Source: Flavobacteriales bacterium
Lineage (GTDB): Bacteria; Bacteroidota; Bacteroidia; Flavobacteriales_D; Cryomorphaceae
Assembly: GCA_022448105.1 (NCBI GenBank)
Contig: JAKVAV010000007.1
Coordinates: 157,306-190,368, forward strand
Reading direction: 5' to 3'
DNA: 33,063 nt
Shown here: in pieces, positions 19,673 through 29,400 of the stretch
Layout of the letters: each line of letters starts with the position of its first letter
How positions within the stretch are numbered: the first letter of the stretch is position 1
The notes under the pieces: model-generated
What the model was told of the DNA's origin: nothing
The model's input: only the letters and a program-made list of their open reading frames with translations
Database searches by the model: none
Position numbers and translations under genes: made by a program

Positions 19673-20941
19673 ATGGGGGCAAACTTTACATGGGTGATGA
19701 TCGGTTGCGCTTTGATCGGAGCAGGTGCGTCCGCTGTGGGAGTTTTTTCCTTTTTGCGAAAGCAGGCGCTTGTTGGCGATGCTATCGCTCATTCATTGCT
19801 TCCAGGTGTAGCGCTGGCTTTCATTATCGGGGGTGAGAAAAGTATTTGGGTGCTTTTTCCTGGAGCGTTCATTGCTGGATGGTTGAGTATACTAAGTATC
19901 GAGTTTATTACAAAGAGTTCGAAGATTAAGCCAGATACAGCTATCGCAATTGTTTTAACCGTTTTTTTCGGTATCGGCATCGTTATGTTAACTCATATTC
20001 AACAGTCCAGTTACGGCAATCAGTCTGGGCTTGAAGACTTTCTTTTTGGAAAGGCTGCTGCCATGCTTCCTTCGGACATTGCACTTTTTGCCATTGTAGA
20101 TTTGGTTTTGATTTCGTCCATTGCCCTCACTTATCCATATCTTAAATTATACTCTTTTGATCCTGAATATTCTCGGGCGATTGGGCTTCCGGTAAGGTTT
20201 ATTCAGTTCACCCTCTCCTCGCTGACCGTTTTAGCAGTAGCTTCAGGGATTCAAGCGGTAGGAGTAGTCCTTATGTCGGCATTGATCATAACTCCCGCTG
20301 CAGCAGCTAGGTTTTTCACGAGTCGATTGAGCCAAATGATTATTCTAGCGATGCTGATTGGTCTAGTCAGTGCAGTGGGCGGAGTTTATATTTCCTCTTT
20401 GGCTTTTAAAATGCCCACGGGTCCATGGGTAGTAATGATATTGAGTATTTTAGCTATTTCGGCCTTCGTTTTTGCTCCAAGCAAAGGAATGGTCAGTCGG
20501 TATAACAAACGAAAAGAGCATCAGCTAAAGGTAAGATCTGAAAACTTGCTGAAGCTATTCTTCAAACTTGAGGAGAAAGGGGAGAGCAATCACTTCTCCA
20601 GAACAGAACTCCTCAATCACAGAAAGTTTGAAGGCCGAGATTTGGAGACGATTTTAAAATCCCTTCTGGGTAAAAGACTCTTGGCAAGAAGTCAAGATTC
20701 ATTTTCATTGACCGAAGAAGGAAGAGAAGAAGCTACTCGAGTTGTGAGAATTCATCGCCTGTGGGAGCTGTACTTGAATAAAAGAATGAGTATTGCTGCC
20801 GACCATGTACATCACGATGCCGAGGCCATTGAGCATATCATTACTCCAGAGCTCGAACAAGAACTTTTGAAAGATTTAGGTTACCCCGAATTAGATCCAC
20901 ACAAACAAGAAATTCCTGGAACCAAAAACCTCAAGCCATGA
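19673..20941 (+). CDS. Mn/Zn ABC importer permease fused to a C-terminal MntR/DtxR-like domain
   Basis: The product has 422 residues from ATG 19673; the preceding GTG would add one residue. Residues 1 to about 275 form a multi-pass ABC-3 permease with the family signatures LVGDAIAHSLLPG and SALIITPAAAARF. Typical permeases of this family are about 280-300 residues, so the rest is additional. Residues about 288-370 look like a winged helix (LTEEGREEATRV), and residues about 360-415 match the DtxR/MntR dimerisation and metal-binding region (IHRLWELYL, HVHHDAEAIEHII, PELDPHKQEIP). The domain keeps H361, E365, H380, E384, E387 and H388. Fusion suggests metal sensing by the transporter itself, or a bifunctional regulator; this is inference. 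Similar fusions are known in Bacteroidota. The stop overlaps the next start (ATGA at 20938-20941). Confidence 0.9.
   Translation: MGANFTWVMIGCALIGAGASAVGVFSFLRKQALVGDAIAHSLLPGVALAFIIGGEKSIWVLFPGAFIAGWLSILSIEFITKSSKIKPDTAIAIVLTVFFGIGIVMLTHIQQSSYGNQSGLEDFLFGKAAAMLPSDIALFAIVDLVLISSIALTYPYLKLYSFDPEYSRAIGLPVRFIQFTLSSLTVLAVASGIQAVGVVLMSALIITPAAAARFFTSRLSQMIILAMLIGLVSAVGGVYISSLAFKMPTGPWVVMILSILAISAFVFAPSKGMVSRYNKRKEHQLKVRSENLLKLFFKLEEKGESNHFSRTELLNHRKFEGRDLETILKSLLGKRLLARSQDSFSLTEEGREEATRVVRIHRLWELYLNKRMSIAADHVHHDAEAIEHIITPELEQELLKDLGYPELDPHKQEIPGTKNLKP
20522..20917 (+). other. MntR/DtxR-like domain at the C-terminus of the metal permease
   Basis: Aligned by eye with MntR of Bacillus subtilis, the retained ligands correspond to His77, Glu99, Glu102 and His103. 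Glu rather than the Cys of DtxR stands at the selectivity position, as in Mn-responsive members. The two N-terminal ligands, Asp8 and Glu11 of MntR, align with Asn and Lys in SENLLKLFF. The metal site therefore looks incomplete or altered, while the winged helix and dimer interface look intact. Confidence 0.75.
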
Positions 20942-21804
20942 ATGATTTTTGGATTATACTAGAAGGAAGTTTAGTTGCGGTGAGTTGCGGCCTCTTGGGT
21001 GCTTACCTCATTTTGCGAAAAATGGCTATGGTGGGAGATGCCATTTCTCATGCGGTACTTCCAGGGATAGTCATCGCCTATCTCGTAGCGCAGTCACGTA
21101 GTTCCATTTTACTCTTGCTAGGTGCTGCTCTTTTTGGTCTTCTTTCCACATTTTTGATTGAGATTTTGGCTAAAAAGGCTCGAATCCAATCTGATGCCTC
21201 CATAGGAATCACCTTCACATGGCTTTTTGCCATTGGAGTTATTTTGGTTTCACTCTACTCTGGAAACGCCGATATCGATCAAGACTGTGTGCTCTATGGA
21301 GACATTGCTTTTGTTCCTCTTGATACGCTTTTTCTTGGAGAGAGAGATTTAGGTCCAACTCCCATTTGGCTCCAAGGGTTCAATCTATTTCTGGTTATTG
21401 CAATGATCAGAATTGGTTATAGAGGTTTTTTGATTACTAGTTTTGATCCGTCCTTCTCATCTGGACTTGGAATAAAAACCGATACCTGGCATTACGTTTT
21501 GATGGGAGCAGTTTCTTTTACTGTAGTATTGAGCTTTAATGCAGTTGGAGCCATACTGGTCGTTGCATTTTTGGTGGTTCCACCAGCAACGGCTTATCTG
21601 CTTAGTAATCAATTGCAAACCATGATGATATATACTGTGATTTTTGGTGTGCTATCTGCCTTGATAGGTTTTTACTTAGCGACTTGGTGGAGCGCATCAA
21701 TTTCAGGGGCCATGGCGGTAGCCTCAGGAATTCTCTTTCTTGGGGTTTTGGTTTACCAAAAACTACTCAGAAAGCGAAAGAAGTTCCTTGCGATTACGAA
21801 TTAA
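20938..21804 (+). CDS. Mn/Zn ABC importer, second permease (TroD/MntD-type)
   Basis: This is a 288-residue ABC-3 family membrane permease of ordinary length with no extra domain. It shows MVGDAISHAVLPG near the N-terminus, the segment NADIDQDCVLYGDIAFVPLDT characteristic of TroD-like subunits, and AILVVAFLVVPPATAYLL near the C-terminal helices. Two different permease subunits in one operon point to a heterodimeric membrane channel, as in TroCD. It is the last gene of the operon. Its TAA (21802-21804) overlaps the stop of the convergent asnS, so no space remains for a separate terminator between them. Confidence 0.93.
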   Translation: MNDFWIILEGSLVAVSCGLLGAYLILRKMAMVGDAISHAVLPGIVIAYLVAQSRSSILLLLGAALFGLLSTFLIEILAKKARIQSDASIGITFTWLFAIGVILVSLYSGNADIDQDCVLYGDIAFVPLDTLFLGERDLGPTPIWLQGFNLFLVIAMIRIGYRGFLITSFDPSFSSGLGIKTDTWHYVLMGAVSFTVVLSFNAVGAILVVAFLVVPPATAYLLSNQLQTMMIYTVIFGVLSALIGFYLATWWSASISGAMAVASGILFLGVLVYQKLLRKRKKFLAITN

Positions 21805-23225
21805 AATTCGCAGTTTTTAGGTGTTCTTGGGAAAGGAATTACATCTCTAATATTGGTCATTCCTGTGACGAACATTACCAGTCTTTCGAAACCAAGACCA
21901 AAGCCAGCGTGCTTGCAAGTTCCGTATTTACGGGTCTCGATGTACCACCACATATCCTCTTCGGGAACACCCATTTCTTTAGAACGGCGAGTCAATACAT
22001 CAAGTCGCTCCTCGCGTTGGGAGCCACCAGTGATTTCCCCAACTCCCGGGAAGAGAACGTCCATGGCAGCTACGGTCTTCTCATCATCGTTCAGTCGCAT
22101 GTAGAAGGCCTTAAATGAAGCTGGATAGTCGGTAAGGATCACTGGTTTTTCGAAATGCTTCTCTACAAGGTAGCGCTCATGCTCACTCTGTAAGTCCTTT
22201 CCCCATTCGACGGGATACTTAAACTTTTTCTTCTTGAATGGTTTTGAATTGCTCAGGATTTTGATGGCCTCAGTGTAAGTCAATCGTTCGAAATTATTTT
22301 CGACGATAAATCTAAGTCGGTCCATTAGTCCCATCGATTGTCGCTCGTTCTGAGGCTTAGATTTCTCTTCTTGAGCCTCTCGTTGGGCCAAGAATTCTAA
22401 GTCGTTTTGACAATTTTCTAGAGCGTATCCAACCAAGTACTTCAAGAAGTCCTCTACCAAATCCATATTGTCTGTTAGATCGGCGAAGGCCACTTCTGGT
22501 TCAATCATCCAGAATTCAGCAAGGTGACGAGAAGTATTGGAGTTCTCAGCCCGAAAAGTTGGTCCAAAAGTATAGACTTTGCTGAGTGCCAATGCAGCTA
22601 ACTCAGCTTCGAGTTGACCTGATACGGTAAGGTTTGTTTCTTTGCCGAAAAAGTCTTCCGAAAAGTCAACTTTTCCTTCTTCAGATCTAGGAGGATTTTT
22701 AGGGTCAAGAGTACTTACCCTGAACATTTCTCCTGCTCCTTCGGCATCCGAACCCGTAATAATTGGGGTGTGGATATAGAAGAATTCGCGCTCGTTGAAG
22801 TAATTGTGAATCGCGAAGCTTAAGGCATGACGCAGTCTGAAAATGGCTCCAAAAGTATTGGTGCGAAAGCGCAAATGAGCTTTTTCACGAAGAAAGTCCA
22901 TGCTGTGTTTTTTCGGTTGTAGAGGATACTCTTCTGGATCTGCATCTCCATGAATTTCCACAGTCTCTACTTGAACTTCGACCGATTGTCCTCTTCCCTG
23001 ACTTTCTACCAACGTCCCGCTCATCGTTAGGGCGGTTCCCGTAGTTATCCGATTGAGAATGGCTTCATCCATTGATTCAAAATCGACTACTCCCTGAATG
23101 GTCTTAATTGTAGAACCATCGCTGAGCGCGATAAATCGGTTGCTGCGAAAGGTTCTTACCCATCCGGAGATACTCACTTTTTCTCCTGCCGTCGGATTGT
23201 CTAAAATCTCATTAATACTTGCCAT
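21801..23225 (-). CDS. asnS: Asparaginyl-tRNA synthetase
   Basis: This is a 474-residue class IIb aminoacyl-tRNA synthetase charging tRNA-Asn in the cytoplasm. An N-terminal OB-fold anticodon-binding domain (VSISGWVRTFRSNRFIALSDG) is followed by the catalytic core. Motif 2 is GPTFRAENSNTSRHLAEFWM at about 221-240, and motif 3 is GFGLGFERLVMFVTG at about 441-455, followed by IRDVIPFPRTP. The segment GKVDFSEDFFGKE is shared with bacterial AsnRS rather than AspRS. I chose ATG 23225 because it begins the OB-fold normally; a TTG at 23279 would add 18 unlikely residues. The gene stands alone on the minus strand, diverging from tetR and converging on the metal importer. Confidence 0.96.
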   Translation of the reverse strand: MASINEILDNPTAGEKVSISGWVRTFRSNRFIALSDGSTIKTIQGVVDFESMDEAILNRITTGTALTMSGTLVESQGRGQSVEVQVETVEIHGDADPEEYPLQPKKHSMDFLREKAHLRFRTNTFGAIFRLRHALSFAIHNYFNEREFFYIHTPIITGSDAEGAGEMFRVSTLDPKNPPRSEEGKVDFSEDFFGKETNLTVSGQLEAELAALALSKVYTFGPTFRAENSNTSRHLAEFWMIEPEVAFADLTDNMDLVEDFLKYLVGYALENCQNDLEFLAQREAQEEKSKPQNERQSMGLMDRLRFIVENNFERLTYTEAIKILSNSKPFKKKKFKYPVEWGKDLQSEHERYLVEKHFEKPVILTDYPASFKAFYMRLNDDEKTVAAMDVLFPGVGEITGGSQREERLDVLTRRSKEMGVPEEDMWWYIETRKYGTCKHAGFGLGFERLVMFVTGMTNIRDVIPFPRTPKNCEF

Positions 23226-23320
23226 TTCAGCCTTTTTTGCGGGTACAAAACAACAAACTTTTTGGTGATTATTCTGCAAAAAAGTTTAGCCCGATAACTA
23301 CACAGGAAACAAAAAATAAA

Positions 23321-23353
23321 TAAAATGTTTCTTATGATTAAAATGTGTTTTAT
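23321..23353. promoter_or_regulatory. Imperfect 15-bp direct repeat upstream of tetR, candidate operator
   Basis: TAAAATGTTTCTTAT (23321-23335) and TAAAATGTGTTTTAT (23339-23353) match at 13 of 15 positions and start 18 bases apart. Each copy is roughly self-complementary (ATAA...TTAT). They sit just before the candidate -7 element of the regulator gene, where a TetR dimer pair acting on its own operon could bind. The region is AT-rich, so chance similarity is possible. Confidence 0.35.
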
Positions 23354-23358
23354 TTTTG
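23351..23358 (+). promoter_or_regulatory. Candidate Bacteroidota -7 promoter element for the tetR-efflux operon
   Basis: TATTTTTG fits TAnnTTTG exactly and lies 12 bases before the ATG of tetR, overlapping the second copy of the direct repeat. I see no clear -33 TTG at the usual distance. The implied leader would be very short. Confidence 0.35.
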
Positions 23359-23370
23359 TCGTCCGAATTT

Positions 23371-23991
23371 ATGAGCACTCAATCAGAAAAGGAACAGCAG
23401 ATTATCACCGAAGCCATGAGAGTTTTCATGACATACGGTATCAAGAGCGTGACGATGGACGACATCGCTCGTCATATGCGCATGTCAAAAAAGACGCTTT
23501 ACCAATACGTCTCTGATAAGAATGATTTGGTATCCAAGTGTATGGCCTTTGATTGTAAGTTCACTGAAGAGACGATTAATGAGATCATTTCGAAGGATCT
23601 GAACGCGATTGAGGAGAATTTCGAAATATCTAAGTACATCGTTCACGAGCTAAGGAATATTCATCCGTCCATATTTTATGACTTAGAGAAGTATCATCGC
23701 GATGCATGGAATACCATGCACGAGTTGCGTCACGGTTTTGTAGATCGCGTCATGCAGCAGAATTTAGAGAGAGGAATCAACGAAGGATTTTACCGAAAGG
23801 ATTTGAATGTTGCGATCATGACTAAGCTTTGGGTGGCTAGATTGAATATCATTTTTGATCCGAGTATTTTCCCGATGAGAGAATTTACAATTGTTGATGT
23901 ATACCGTGCGATGTTTTTACACCACGTTAGAGGCATTGCCAGCAATGAAGGCCTTAAATTCATTGATCAAAACAAAGATAAATTAAACTAA
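23371..23991 (+). CDS. TetR/AcrR-family transcriptional regulator of the efflux operon
   Basis: This 206-residue protein has an N-terminal TetR helix-turn-helix. The pattern IITEAMRVFMTYGIKSVTMDD then IARHMRMSKKTLYQYVSDKNDL (about 10-53) is the family signature. A helical ligand-binding and dimerisation domain that I cannot assign to a ligand follows. ATG 23371 is preferred; a TTG 15 bases upstream would fall inside the candidate promoter. The outer-membrane channel gene starts four bases after its stop and two further export genes follow, so it heads the operon and probably represses it together with itself. Autoregulation is inferred from arrangement only. Confidence 0.9.
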   Translation: MSTQSEKEQQIITEAMRVFMTYGIKSVTMDDIARHMRMSKKTLYQYVSDKNDLVSKCMAFDCKFTEETINEIISKDLNAIEENFEISKYIVHELRNIHPSIFYDLEKYHRDAWNTMHELRHGFVDRVMQQNLERGINEGFYRKDLNVAIMTKLWVARLNIIFDPSIFPMREFTIVDVYRAMFLHHVRGIASNEGLKFIDQNKDKLN

Positions 23992-23995
23992 AACA

Positions 23996-25336
23996 ATGAC
24001 TCGACTTACTTTAATCGCACTAGCGATCACCATGTCAGTCGTGGTTGCAGCTCAACCCTTGGCGGTTTCCTTGGAGGAAGCTATTCAGATAGCGGTTGAT
24101 AGCAGTTACTCGACCAGAGACGCCCAATTTAATCTGGAAAAAAAGGAAAGAGAGGTGCAAGAGGTAATCGGCATTGGTTTGCCTCAGGTGAGTGCTCAAG
24201 CACAGTTTCAGAATTTTATAGAAATACCAACTACTTTAATTCCCGCATTTCCTGATGCAGAAGGGAATGCTGGTGAAGGTTTTATCGAGGCACAGTTTGG
24301 TGTCAACTACAATTTGAATGGAACCATCCAGGCCTCCCAGCTAATTTTTGATGGAACCTATTTCATAGGCTTGCAAGCGGCCAAAACAGTAGTGGAGTTT
24401 TCGAGGATTGAAAAAAGTAAAGCAATTCAGGAGATTAAGTTGGCAACATCCGACGCTTACTACACCGCACTCTTAGCCAAGGCCAATTTTGATATTCTAT
24501 CTGAAAATGTCAAAAATTTAGACAAAACTTTGGCAGAAACTACAGCGCTGTATGAAAATGGTTTAACCGAAGAACAAGATGTTGATCAGCTTGAGCTGAA
24601 TAGGAATAAATTGATCATCAATAGAGATAATAGTCAGCGAATATTAATCATTGCCAGACAGTCTTTATTGTACATAATGGGTCTATCTATCAATACTGAA
24701 ATTACTCTAACCGATGACATTGAGAGCCTCGTTAAAATGAGCAATTCTGAAGAGTATCTTCAACAAGATCCTAATCTTTACACCCATCCCGACTACCTTT
24801 TGGCGCAAACGGGTGTTGCTCTGGCAGATCTGCAAGTGAGAGGAGATAAAGCCACTTTTTACCCATCGATTACGGGTTTCATTAGTTACCAGCAATTGGG
24901 TCAAAGCAATGAGTTCAACTTTTTTGATTCTGATGTTGAAACTTTCTTTCCAACCTCAGTGTGGGGATTGACCTTGAACGTCCCTATTTTTAGTGGTTTT
25001 CAGCGCAAGCGACAACTCCAGCAGTCTCAAATTGCCCTCGAGCAAAGCCAAATGCAATTACGACAGGCTGAAGACGGTCTGAGACTTGAGATCGTTCAAG
25101 CAAAAAGTAACTATGAAGCAGCCCTCAAAACTTGGGAAAATCAAAAAAGAAGCTACGAATTGGCTAAGCGTATCAATGATAAAACAACGATCAAGTACGC
25201 GGAAGGTGTTGCAGATAGTTTTGAATTAAACGTTTCTGAGAATCAACTTCTTCAAGAACAAACAGCATACATTCAAACGGCACTAGAACTTCTAAATGCC
25301 AAAAAAGCACTCGACAAAGCACTAAATACTTTATAG
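23996..25336 (+). CDS. TolC-family outer-membrane efflux channel
   Basis: The product has 446 residues. A signal peptide ends near VVVAAQP and is followed by the start of an OEP repeat (VSLEEAIQIAVDSS). Two long alpha-helical coiled segments follow (about 120-230 and 340-446, the latter beginning near FSGFQRKRQLQQSQ), separated by beta-strand stretches such as FGVNYNLNGTIQASQLIFDG and VWGLTLNVPIFSG. This is the two-repeat architecture of TolC proteins, which form a trimeric duct across the outer membrane and periplasm. It is placed between its putative regulator and its adaptor with 4-base gaps on both sides, so it works with those two partners. Confidence 0.93.
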   Translation: MTRLTLIALAITMSVVVAAQPLAVSLEEAIQIAVDSSYSTRDAQFNLEKKEREVQEVIGIGLPQVSAQAQFQNFIEIPTTLIPAFPDAEGNAGEGFIEAQFGVNYNLNGTIQASQLIFDGTYFIGLQAAKTVVEFSRIEKSKAIQEIKLATSDAYYTALLAKANFDILSENVKNLDKTLAETTALYENGLTEEQDVDQLELNRNKLIINRDNSQRILIIARQSLLYIMGLSINTEITLTDDIESLVKMSNSEEYLQQDPNLYTHPDYLLAQTGVALADLQVRGDKATFYPSITGFISYQQLGQSNEFNFFDSDVETFFPTSVWGLTLNVPIFSGFQRKRQLQQSQIALEQSQMQLRQAEDGLRLEIVQAKSNYEAALKTWENQKRSYELAKRINDKTTIKYAEGVADSFELNVSENQLLQEQTAYIQTALELLNAKKALDKALNTL

Positions 25337-25340
25337 AATC

Positions 25341-26495
25341 ATGAGATTAACCAGAAGCACAACTTATAGCTATGCTGCGCTAGCGATGGCAGTCATTGCG
25401 CTAGTATCATGTGGTGATACTGAAACTAGTGGTATAGAGGCCCTAAAAGCAGAACTTGATTCATTAAAACAAGTTCGATCTGAAGTGGAGTCACACATCC
25501 TCGCCGTAGAGGAGCAAATAGATCTTATGGATACCACCGTAAAGAGTGAATTGGTCACAGCGTATACTGCAGATCAAGGAACTTTCAAGCATTATTTCGA
25601 TGTATACGGAAATGTTCAAACCGACAAAGCAGTTACTCTCTTTCCAGAGTCTTCTGGAGTGGTTACCAGCATTAGAGTGGTAGAAGGGCAGCGAGTTTCC
25701 AAGGGGACAGTAATTATGATACTTGATACTGAGCTCATAGAAAAGAACATTCAGGAAGTAGAGACCTCTCTTGATTTGGCCAATACGCTATTCGAGAAGC
25801 AACAGAGGCTTTGGGAGCAAAACATAGGAAGTGAGGTGCAATATTTGGAAGCTAAGAACAGAAAAGAAACTCTGGAAAACTCTTTAGAGACACTCCGAGA
25901 ACAACGAAATAAGGGTACTGTTCGAGCGCCATTCGGAGGAGTTGTCGACGAGATTCTCCCCAAAATTGGTGAATTGGCTAGCGTGCAAATGCCAGCAGCT
26001 CGGTTGGTAAGTCTTGAAGAATTATACATCACAGCAGATGTCACCGAAAGATACATTACAGATGTAGCGGAAGGAGATAGTGTGACTATTGTTTGCAATC
26101 GTGAAGATACTATTCATGGAGCGATTGGAAGGGTTGGTAGGGTTATCAACCCAACGAATCGATCCTTTTCCATAAGAGTTGAATTGGCCGGTGAGAGCGC
26201 TGCATTAAGACCAAATAGCCTGGTGGCAATGAAGGTCAATGATTTTACCAGAAATGAGGTTGTTTCGATTCCTTCTGCGCTGATTATGCAGGACGGAAAT
26301 GGCGATGACTACGTGTATGTGGTTGCTATGGATGAGCGCAACAGAAAGATTGCTAGAAAAAGAAATATTGCAACTACCATGTCCTACGGTGGAAAAACAA
26401 TGGTTAGCGAAGGACTTGAGAATGGAGAATTAATCATCAATAAAGGTTCCCGAAGTGTACGCGATGGTGACCTTATAGAAGTGACGAAAATATAA
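25341..26495 (+). CDS. RND efflux periplasmic adaptor lipoprotein (HlyD/AcrA type)
   Basis: This 384-residue protein has a lipoprotein signal peptide and lipobox ALVSC (Cys about 24). It then has an N-terminal coiled-coil stretch (IEALKAELDSLKQVRSEVES, about 33-62) ahead of the usual domains. The biotinyl-lipoyl halves are seen as SSGVVTSIRVVEGQRVSKG and TVRAPFGGVVDEILPKIGE, flanking an alpha-hairpin. Beta-barrel and membrane-proximal domains follow (ITADVTERYITDVAEGDSV; LRPNSLVAMKV; GLENGELIINKG). It bridges the inner-membrane pump and the TolC-like channel. Its stop shares one base with the pump start (TAATG at 26493-26497), indicating coupled translation. The pre-lipoyl coiled coil is somewhat unusual for AcrA-type adaptors. 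Confidence 0.93.
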   Translation: MRLTRSTTYSYAALAMAVIALVSCGDTETSGIEALKAELDSLKQVRSEVESHILAVEEQIDLMDTTVKSELVTAYTADQGTFKHYFDVYGNVQTDKAVTLFPESSGVVTSIRVVEGQRVSKGTVIMILDTELIEKNIQEVETSLDLANTLFEKQQRLWEQNIGSEVQYLEAKNRKETLENSLETLREQRNKGTVRAPFGGVVDEILPKIGELASVQMPAARLVSLEELYITADVTERYITDVAEGDSVTIVCNREDTIHGAIGRVGRVINPTNRSFSIRVELAGESAALRPNSLVAMKVNDFTRNEVVSIPSALIMQDGNGDDYVYVVAMDERNRKIARKRNIATTMSYGGKTMVSEGLENGELIINKGSRSVRDGDLIEVTKI

Positions 26496-29400
26496 TGGCT
26501 GATAAAAACATCAACAGGGGGAATAAGGGCTATAAGGAGTTTGGCCTGTCCTCTTTATCGATCGATAATAGGACCACGGTCTTTGTGATTATGGCAATCA
26601 TACTGTTGGGTGGTTTTGGCTCCTACATCAGTATGCCAAAAGAGAACTTTCCGGATGTAGTTACCCCAGAGATTTACGTAGGAACTCCCTATCCTGGAAA
26701 CTCTCCATTAGACATTGAGAAACTCATTACCAGGCCTTTCGAAAAGGAGATTAATACCATTACCGGGATCGATGAAATCAATTCCACCAGTGTGCAGGGC
26801 TATTCATCCATACAAATCAAATTCGACTTTGATGTCACTCCTGAAGAGGCCCTGAGAAAGGTGAAAGATAAAGTAGATGTCGCGATGAGTGATCGGGACT
26901 TTCCCACAGATCTCCCTGCCGACCCGAATGTGTTTGAAATGAACTTTTCGGAATTGGTACCCATAATGAATATCAACCTATCGGGTGATTATTCACTTGA
27001 TCAGCTGAAGTTCTATGCGGAGTATCTGGAAGATAAGATTGAAGATATCCCCGAAATCACCAGCGTAGAGATACGTGGAGTGATGGACAAGGAGGTAAAG
27101 ATCAACGCTGACCTTCTCGCTATGGAAGCTATGGAAATCAACTTTGATGACATTGCCAATGCGATAGCTGCTGAAAATACAACCATATCCGGAGGCGATC
27201 TATTGGTGGATGAGTTTCGCCGAAACGTCCGTGTGATTGGAGAATTTAGGAACATCGAGGAGATCGAAAATGTCATCGTCAAGCGAGAAAATCAGAAGGT
27301 AGTCTACCTAAAGAATATTGCGGAAGTTTCTTTTGGTGAAAAAGAAAAGGAGAGCTACGCAAGAGAATATACAAAGCCAGTAGTAATGATCGACATCATG
27401 AAACGAGCTGGAGAAAATCTCATTCAGGCATCGAGCGACATCAATGAAATCGTAGAGGAAGCACAACAGAAAGCCTTTCCTTCAGACCTCAGTCTTTCCA
27501 TCACCAATGATCAAAGTGATCAGACAGAAACCCAGGTAAGTGAGCTAGAGAACAGCATCATCTTCGGAATTTTGCTTGTGGTAGGAGTGCTCTTGTTCTT
27601 CCTTGGTTTAAGAAATGCCCTATTTGTCGGGATCGCTATACCTATGTCTATGCTGACCAGCTTTCTCATATTGGGAGCTCTGGGGGTTACCCTGAACGTA
27701 ATCGTCCTTTTTGCTTTGGTTCTAGCTCTCGGTATGCTAGTGGACAATGGAATTGTCGTCGTCGAGAATATATATCGATTGATGGATGAGGGATATCCCC
27801 CATTCAAAGCAGCTAAACTTGGAGTAGGAGAGGTTGCCGTGCCGATTATAGCTTCTACAGCAACCACGCTTGCGGCCTTCTTGCCACTCGCTTTCTGGCC
27901 AGGGCTGATGGGAGAATTTATGTTCTATTTGCCCATTACGCTTATTATCGTTTTGGCATCCTCTCTTTTCGTTGCTCTGGTCATCAACCCAGTGTTGACT
28001 TCACTTTATATGAAAACTGGTGAACCAGAAATCGATAAAAGAAAAACCATTAGAAACAGCTTGATTCTTATAGCTCTCGGGGTCTTGACAGATTTTGCCG
28101 GTGTAGGAGCTCAGTCCAAAGAGCTCGTGACTGTTGGGAACTTACTCCTTATCGGAGGTTTGGCTGGTTTCTTGAACATATATATTCTCACTCCTGGTAC
28201 TAGTTACTTGCAAACCAAACTCCTTCCTAGACTTGAGAAATTTTATAAGAGTTTTTTAAGTTATGCCCTAGAGAAAAGGAGACCGTATGGTTTTCTTGCG
28301 GGTACGTTTATGCTGCTCATCGTTTCCTTCATCCTCATTTTAGCGGTTCCACCCCAGGTTGAGTTTTTCCCTATCAACCAACCGCAATACCTCAATATTT
28401 TTATTGAGAACCCCATCGGGACTGATATCGAAGAAACAAACAGGGTCACAGAAAAGCTTGAGGATAGAGTCATAGCAGTTCTCGATAAGTACAATACTTT
28501 CGAGGAAGGCAACAGAGAATCATTTTTGATCGAGTCAGTGATTGGCCAAGTGGGTGCAGGAACCAGCGACCCTATGCAAGGTCCTTCAATGGCCAATACT
28601 CCTCATAAGGCGAGGATTACGGTTCAATTTGCCAAATTTCAGGAGCGGCAGGGAATAAGTACTAGCGATGTAATGGATGAGGTTAGAGCCGAGCTCAAAG
28701 GCTTTCCCGGAACCCGAATTACCGTGAGTAAAAATGAAGATGGACCACCACAAGGTGCACCAATCAACATTGAGGTGCGCGGGGACGATTACGAACGAGT
28801 TCTAGCTGAAGCCGAAGGATTTAAAGCGTTCATTGAAAGCAGGAGCATAGCGGGTATCGAGGAGCTCAAGCTGGACGTAGAAACGGGTAAACCCGAGATG
28901 CCCATTATGATAGATCGTGCAAAAGCAAGACGGTTAAACCTCTCTACATACCAGATTGGAGACGCAATGCGTACCGCTCTTTTTGGAAAGGAAGTATCGA
29001 CTTTTAAGGATGGAGAAGACGACTACCCCATAAATGTAAGGCTCATGAAGCACTTCCGAGATAGTGAAGACGCTTTGATGAACATGCGTCTTACTTTTCG
29101 AGACCAAGCCACCGGAAAGATTGTCCAGGTGCCCATTAGTTCGGTTGCTGAAGCAGAAAAAACAAGCACCTTTAGCTCGGTGAAAAGAAGAGAGTTGGAT
29201 CGAGTGATTACAATTTCATCAAATACTTTGACAGGATATAACGCCACCGAACTCAATGACCAGATTAAGGCGCTTGTCACAGAGTTCGATTTCCATCCCG
29301 AAACGAAAGTATTATTTACCGGACAGCAGGAAGAGCAAGCTGAGGAAATGAGCTTTTTGAGTACCGCACTTTTACTTGCCGTTTTCTTGATCCTACTTAT

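Noticed and set aside
21684-22118. Plus-strand frame of 144 codons across the permease end and asnS
   Set aside because: It lies inside two well-supported genes in another frame or strand and has no recognisable domain.
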